A stretch of 64,000 bases of DNA from Aquimarina sp. BL5. GTDB lineage: Bacteria > Bacteroidota > Bacteroidia > Flavobacteriales > Flavobacteriaceae. Each line of letters begins with the position of its first letter. The stretch's first letter is position 1. Shown piece by piece: positions 60,971-64,000 of this stretch. The stretch spans positions 434,001-498,000 of the forward strand of contig NZ_CP031963.1 of the NCBI RefSeq assembly GCF_003443675.1, written 5' to 3'. Below the pieces are notes generated by a model. The model had not been told where the DNA came from. It searched no databases and saw only the letters and a list, made by a program, of their open reading frames with translations. Both the position numbers and the translations under genes were made by a program.

Positions 60971-62167
60971 TTACTTAATAAAAGCTGGTAAAATGTGTTC
61001 TGCAGTTATTTGTAAAGCACCGTTACCATGATTATTATGACCTGTAGCAACTATGATGAGATCTAGCTCTTCAATTAAAATGATATACTGACCTCCTCCT
61101 CCTTGAGCACTTGCGGCAAAATAACTTTTGTTACCAACTTTCAAATCCGCACTCCACCAGAAATAACCGTATCCCTGATTGGAAACATCTTTGCCACCAC
61201 CAAAAATATCTTCATCCCCAGAATAATTGATCCTGCTAGTTGCTTTGTTAATAAAGGCTTCTGGAATTAGTTGTTCTCCCTTCCATTGACCTTTGTTCAT
61301 GGCCAATGTTCCAATTTTAATCATATCTCGTGATGTTATGCTTACTTTCCATCCAGATTCAGGTAAGCCACTTGGAGCAGTTGGCCAATCATAATTTATG
61401 ATGCCTAATTTATCGAGGAATTCTTTTTTTATAAAGTCTTTAGCTGTTCCTGGCACGATAACATTAATAACTTGCATTATTAATTGAGGTCCAGGGCTGT
61501 AACGAAACAGTTGTGTTTCTGCAGTAATAGGATCACTATACTCAAAAAGCGCTTGAACTTGCCCTTGACCTTTCAATCTTTCTGGATTGTTCTGTATTCT
61601 TTTCCGGTTTTTATCATTGATATGAATGCCTGTGGTCATGGTCAATGCTTGATATAGAGTTATTTTTTCTGCACCTTCAACAAATTTTGTTGGATCCAGA
61701 TCTTTCAAGAAACTGACTAAGGGTTTGTCTAAATCGTCCATGGATAGATACCCTAGTTGGATGGCACGACCAAGCGCTAAGCCTGTATAAGTTTTGGTTG
61801 CAGAGGCTTGTGGATGAGCTAAGTTAATGCGACCACGGTTATAATAAGATTCAAAGAGGAGCTTGCCCCTATGAGCAATAAGAAAACTATCGAAGATACT
61901 ATCTTTACTTTCTGCGATCTCTCTAGCTAGGTTAACAATCATTGCTTTATCTCCACTATCAATGTCTAATTTCCCAACAGGTATACCATCTTTTCTATCC
62001 CTTGGTGCTGCATCATAATAAGCTTTTTTGAGTATCGGAATATCCCTTAATGAGCCTTTCGCTTCGACAGCTGTAGCTTCTGGTGCGAGTTTATTACTTT
62101 GTTGGGCGAAACTACTATGTGATAGTATAGAAAGAATTAGAAGCATTAGCCTTGTTATGTTTTTCAT
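60971..62167 (-). CDS. Serine hydrolase, beta-lactamase (class C) family
   Basis: A 398-residue exported enzyme (signal peptide ending SFAQQ, about 22). The SxxK nucleophile is Ser122-Ala-Thr-Lys125; a Tyr of the FEYSDP or FRYSPG segments (around 210-225) should complete the YxN-like site, and the KTG-equivalent is in SAQGGGGQYIILI. Such proteins act as esterases, peptidases or beta-lactamases. A decayed relative lies immediately upstream at 62230-62542. Confidence 0.85.
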   Translation of the reverse strand: MKNITRLMLLILSILSHSSFAQQSNKLAPEATAVEAKGSLRDIPILKKAYYDAAPRDRKDGIPVGKLDIDSGDKAMIVNLAREIAESKDSIFDSFLIAHRGKLLFESYYNRGRINLAHPQASATKTYTGLALGRAIQLGYLSMDDLDKPLVSFLKDLDPTKFVEGAEKITLYQALTMTTGIHINDKNRKRIQNNPERLKGQGQVQALFEYSDPITAETQLFRYSPGPQLIMQVINVIVPGTAKDFIKKEFLDKLGIINYDWPTAPSGLPESGWKVSITSRDMIKIGTLAMNKGQWKGEQLIPEAFINKATSRINYSGDEDIFGGGKDVSNQGYGYFWWSADLKVGNKSYFAASAQGGGGQYIILIEELDLIIVATGHNNHGNGALQITAEHILPAFIK

Positions 62168-62229
62168 TGCTTTTATTGTTTTAGATGTATGTCTAGATAT
62201 TTGATGTACTGTATGCTTTGTAGGTCATT

Positions 62230-62542
62230 TTATTCAAGATCAAACAGTGCAGATTTAGAAAGCTGTCGAGAAATGACATCAAGTTGACTCCTTTCACGAT
62301 CAGCATTAGACGTTCCCAAAAAATGCGATAACCAAATCTTTCAAAGGTTAGATATAAAGGCCTTGACCTCCATGTGCTCCTTTATAAAAATCGCCATCAT
62401 CGAATACTGCACCCCATTGATAACTACTATATAACGTTTCTTTAAAATTCGGTGACGTCTCCTTGAGGTTTTTATTTACATTCCGAATTTTAGATAAGTG
62501 TGCATCAGAAATTATTGGGATAACATCTTTCATATTTATCAA
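62230..62542 (-). pseudogene. Decayed C-terminal fragment of a serine hydrolase
   Basis: From 62542 (or 62533) the frame reads SYQWGAVFDDGDFYKGAHGG and GQGLYI, then hits TAA at 62348-62350. Past the stop it continues PLKDLVIAFFG, and a one-base shift near 62311-62317 restores TSNADRERSQLDVISRQL and a terminal LFDLE at 62230. Together this resembles the C-terminal end of beta-lactamase-family serine hydrolases; the N-terminal catalytic part is missing. One stop and one frameshift mark it as non-functional. Confidence 0.7.
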
Positions 62543-62575
62543 TTTTATAGTTGAATTATAAGCTTTATAAGTTAT

Positions 62576-63490
62576 TTATTTAACCGTTTTTAACCAAGCA
62601 GCTTGAGCCCCTCCTTTAATGATAGGCCGAATGGAAGAACCATTGGCATGCATCATATAAATAGTTCTGTCCTCCCTCTTTTCACCTGTAGCTGCCGAAA
62701 AAATTAAATGAGATCCATCCGGGGACCACGATGGATACCAATCATCGACATTATTATTGGTTAATCGTTTTTGATTAGAGCCATCGATATCCATCACATA
62801 AATTTCAAAATTTCCATCTCTATCAGACATAAAAGCAATTTGACTGCCATCAGGAGAAACTTCTGGGTGCCATTCTTGCGCACTATGATGTGTCAACCGA
62901 ATGACATTTTTCCCATCAATATCGACGATACTTATCGCACTAGTCTTATCTTCGAATTCCCACGAAAAGACAATCCTACCATCTGGAGTAAAAATAGGAT
63001 TACTTCCTCTTAGTGAAGTGATCTGCCGCTGTTCGCTACCATCAGCATTCATGATCCAAATTTCCGGATACCAAAATCCCTCTGAATTTTTATACTCTCT
63101 GGCAAACACAATGCTTTTTCCATCGGGAGACCAATCCGGTGCATTATCCCATTTGTTTTTTGCGTGCGTTAATCGTTTTCTATTTGTACCATCAATATGC
63201 ATCGTACGGATAGACCAGGTCTTTTTATCATCGTATTTGCCATAAAAAGCAATTTTTTTTCCATTAGGAGACCACGCTACATAACCTCCATTCTCTTGGG
63301 TACTTGTAATAGTTGATGTACCTTCAGCAGTTCCTTCATAGATTTCTATAATACCTGAAGGTAATGACGTATATCCGATGGTATAAGGCGATGATGTAGC
63401 CGTATCACTTCGCTGACTCGTAGCAATACAACCATATAAGAAAGTGAACAAGAATACGGTTGTTGCTTGTTTTAAATTATGGGTTTTCAT
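62576..63490 (-). CDS. TolB-like WD40/PD40 propeller lipoprotein
   Basis: A 304-residue protein from ATG 63490 (a start 12 codons upstream lacks a signal peptide). Lipobox FLYGC (Cys at about 20), then repeated PD40 blades: VAWSPNGKKIAFYG, PDWSPDGKSIVFAR, PEVSPDGSQIAFMSDRDG and PSWSPDGSHLIFSA. This is the TolB-type propeller, typically protein-binding at the envelope. Confidence 0.87.
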   Translation of the reverse strand: MKTHNLKQATTVFLFTFLYGCIATSQRSDTATSSPYTIGYTSLPSGIIEIYEGTAEGTSTITSTQENGGYVAWSPNGKKIAFYGKYDDKKTWSIRTMHIDGTNRKRLTHAKNKWDNAPDWSPDGKSIVFAREYKNSEGFWYPEIWIMNADGSEQRQITSLRGSNPIFTPDGRIVFSWEFEDKTSAISIVDIDGKNVIRLTHHSAQEWHPEVSPDGSQIAFMSDRDGNFEIYVMDIDGSNQKRLTNNNVDDWYPSWSPDGSHLIFSAATGEKREDRTIYMMHANGSSIRPIIKGGAQAAWLKTVK

Positions 63491-63644
63491 TTCAGTGTTT
63501 CTCTTTACAAGTTTTATGTCATACAAAGGATGTTTTTTTATTTCATGTATGGAATTTATTTTATGCCAACTGCTCTATATACTCACGAACTACTCTAAGC
63601 AGACCTATTATAATGAGTATCTTGCGTCCTTAAACCGTAACCAC

Positions 63645-64000
63645 ATGAACCTAAGGTTTTTGTCTTGTTTGATATTTCTATTGCTACTTGGGACTTCTTG
63701 TACTAAAAGTGATCGAAATCCTGTGTTCAAAAGATATAAAACGTTATACCAAATAGGAGATCAACCGGCATGGGCTACCAAAAACTGGAATGATACGAAT
63801 TGGAAAAAAAGAATGAAATTGGTTCCGGATGGACAGATTTTCTGGTCCAGGACTCCCATCAAGATTCTCAAGGCTCCAGAATCCCTACAGCCTTATGGCC
63901 TTCGTTTAGAAGTTTACGGAGCGTATGAAGTATTTTGGGATGGGGTGTTGATTGGTAGAAACGGAAACCCAGGTCGGGAAGTAGATGTACCGCCTGAAGG
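63645..64000 (+). CDS. Lipoprotein, probable sensor histidine kinase N terminus (cut by window)
   Basis: Open frame from ATG 63645 through the window end (118 codons). Lipobox LLLGTSC (Cys at about 20) is followed by a beta-rich domain ending YGAYEVFWDGVLIGRNGNPG, which resembles the extracytoplasmic sensor part of Bacteroidota 7TMR-DISM-type histidine kinases. The kinase part would lie beyond the window, so this assignment is tentative. TATCTTG at about 63619 is a possible partial promoter box. Confidence 0.6.
   Translation, partial: MNLRFLSCLIFLLLLGTSCTKSDRNPVFKRYKTLYQIGDQPAWATKNWNDTNWKKRMKLVPDGQIFWSRTPIKILKAPESLQPYGLRLEVYGAYEVFWDGVLIGRNGNPGREVDVPPE

Overview
The window looks like chromosome of a marine member of the Flavobacteriaceae (Bacteroidota), with an Aquimarina-like gene repertoire; the genus is an inference. 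The DNA is AT-rich, several genes have the Bacteroidota -7 promoter box TAnnTTTG, secreted enzymes end in type IX secretion (T9SS) sorting domains, and lipoproteins, a TonB-dependent receptor and a carboxypeptidase-regulatory/plug protein are present. No rRNA, tRNA or CRISPR array was recognised.

Layout. 1-4.2 kb: a lipid/polyketide cassette with a type III polyketide synthase (cut by the left edge), a lipoprotein, a FabZ-like dehydratase, a ketosynthase, an acyl carrier protein and a phosphopantetheinyl transferase. 4.3-16.1 kb: ordinary chromosome (YceI protein, Bcr/CflA efflux pump, DUF4251 lipoprotein, EamA transporter with two lipoproteins, thiE with a half-helicase, a secreted T9SS esterase, a membrane-anchored AraC regulator). 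16,119-32,802: a complete Tn3-family transposon of 16,684 bp that has split an NTF2-like gene; the two gene halves, the ~44-bp terminal inverted repeats and a duplicated target AGATGT are all visible. It carries tnpA, a metallophosphoesterase, a serine resolvase with a res-like site, a three-gene restriction-modification module (controller, Eco57I-like methyltransferase, PD-(D/E)xK nuclease) and a metal-resistance operon (DUF6660, TonB receptor, Fur-type regulator, DUF3703, MerTP, GDCCVxC protein, Zn/Cd/Pb-type P1B ATPase) without merA or merR. 33-41.1 kb: acyl-CoA oxidase, then two AA10 lytic polysaccharide monooxygenases (LPMOs) flanking an SCO copper protein and a MORN-repeat lipoprotein. 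41.1-45.2 kb: an accessory, repeat-rich stretch with a TraB-like protein, a possible abortive-infection protein and a 1.3-kb non-coding repeat cluster. 45.2-50.4 kb: minus-strand metabolic genes (2OG-Fe(II) oxygenase, enoyl-CoA hydratase, NTF2-like, AraC, SDR, Nudix-NTF2 fusion). 50.7-64 kb: a degenerate caspase-like protein, an unusual von Willebrand A/TonB-plug/TPR protein, a G3E GTPase with Mog, a large sortilin-type beta-propeller, an esterase, TolB-like propellers, serine hydrolases (one decayed) and the start of a sensor-like lipoprotein.

How the genes work together. The first cassette has the parts for a self-contained acyl-ACP supply, and its phosphopantetheinyl transferase can activate its own carrier protein. 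The two LPMOs need copper, and an SCO-type copper protein lies between them. The transposon unites mobility, a self-preserving restriction system and a selectable metal-efflux operon. The most distinctive items are the precisely bounded transposon, an uncharacterised ~125-residue module repeated three times in the LPMOs, and the composite receptor-plug protein at 51.6 kb.
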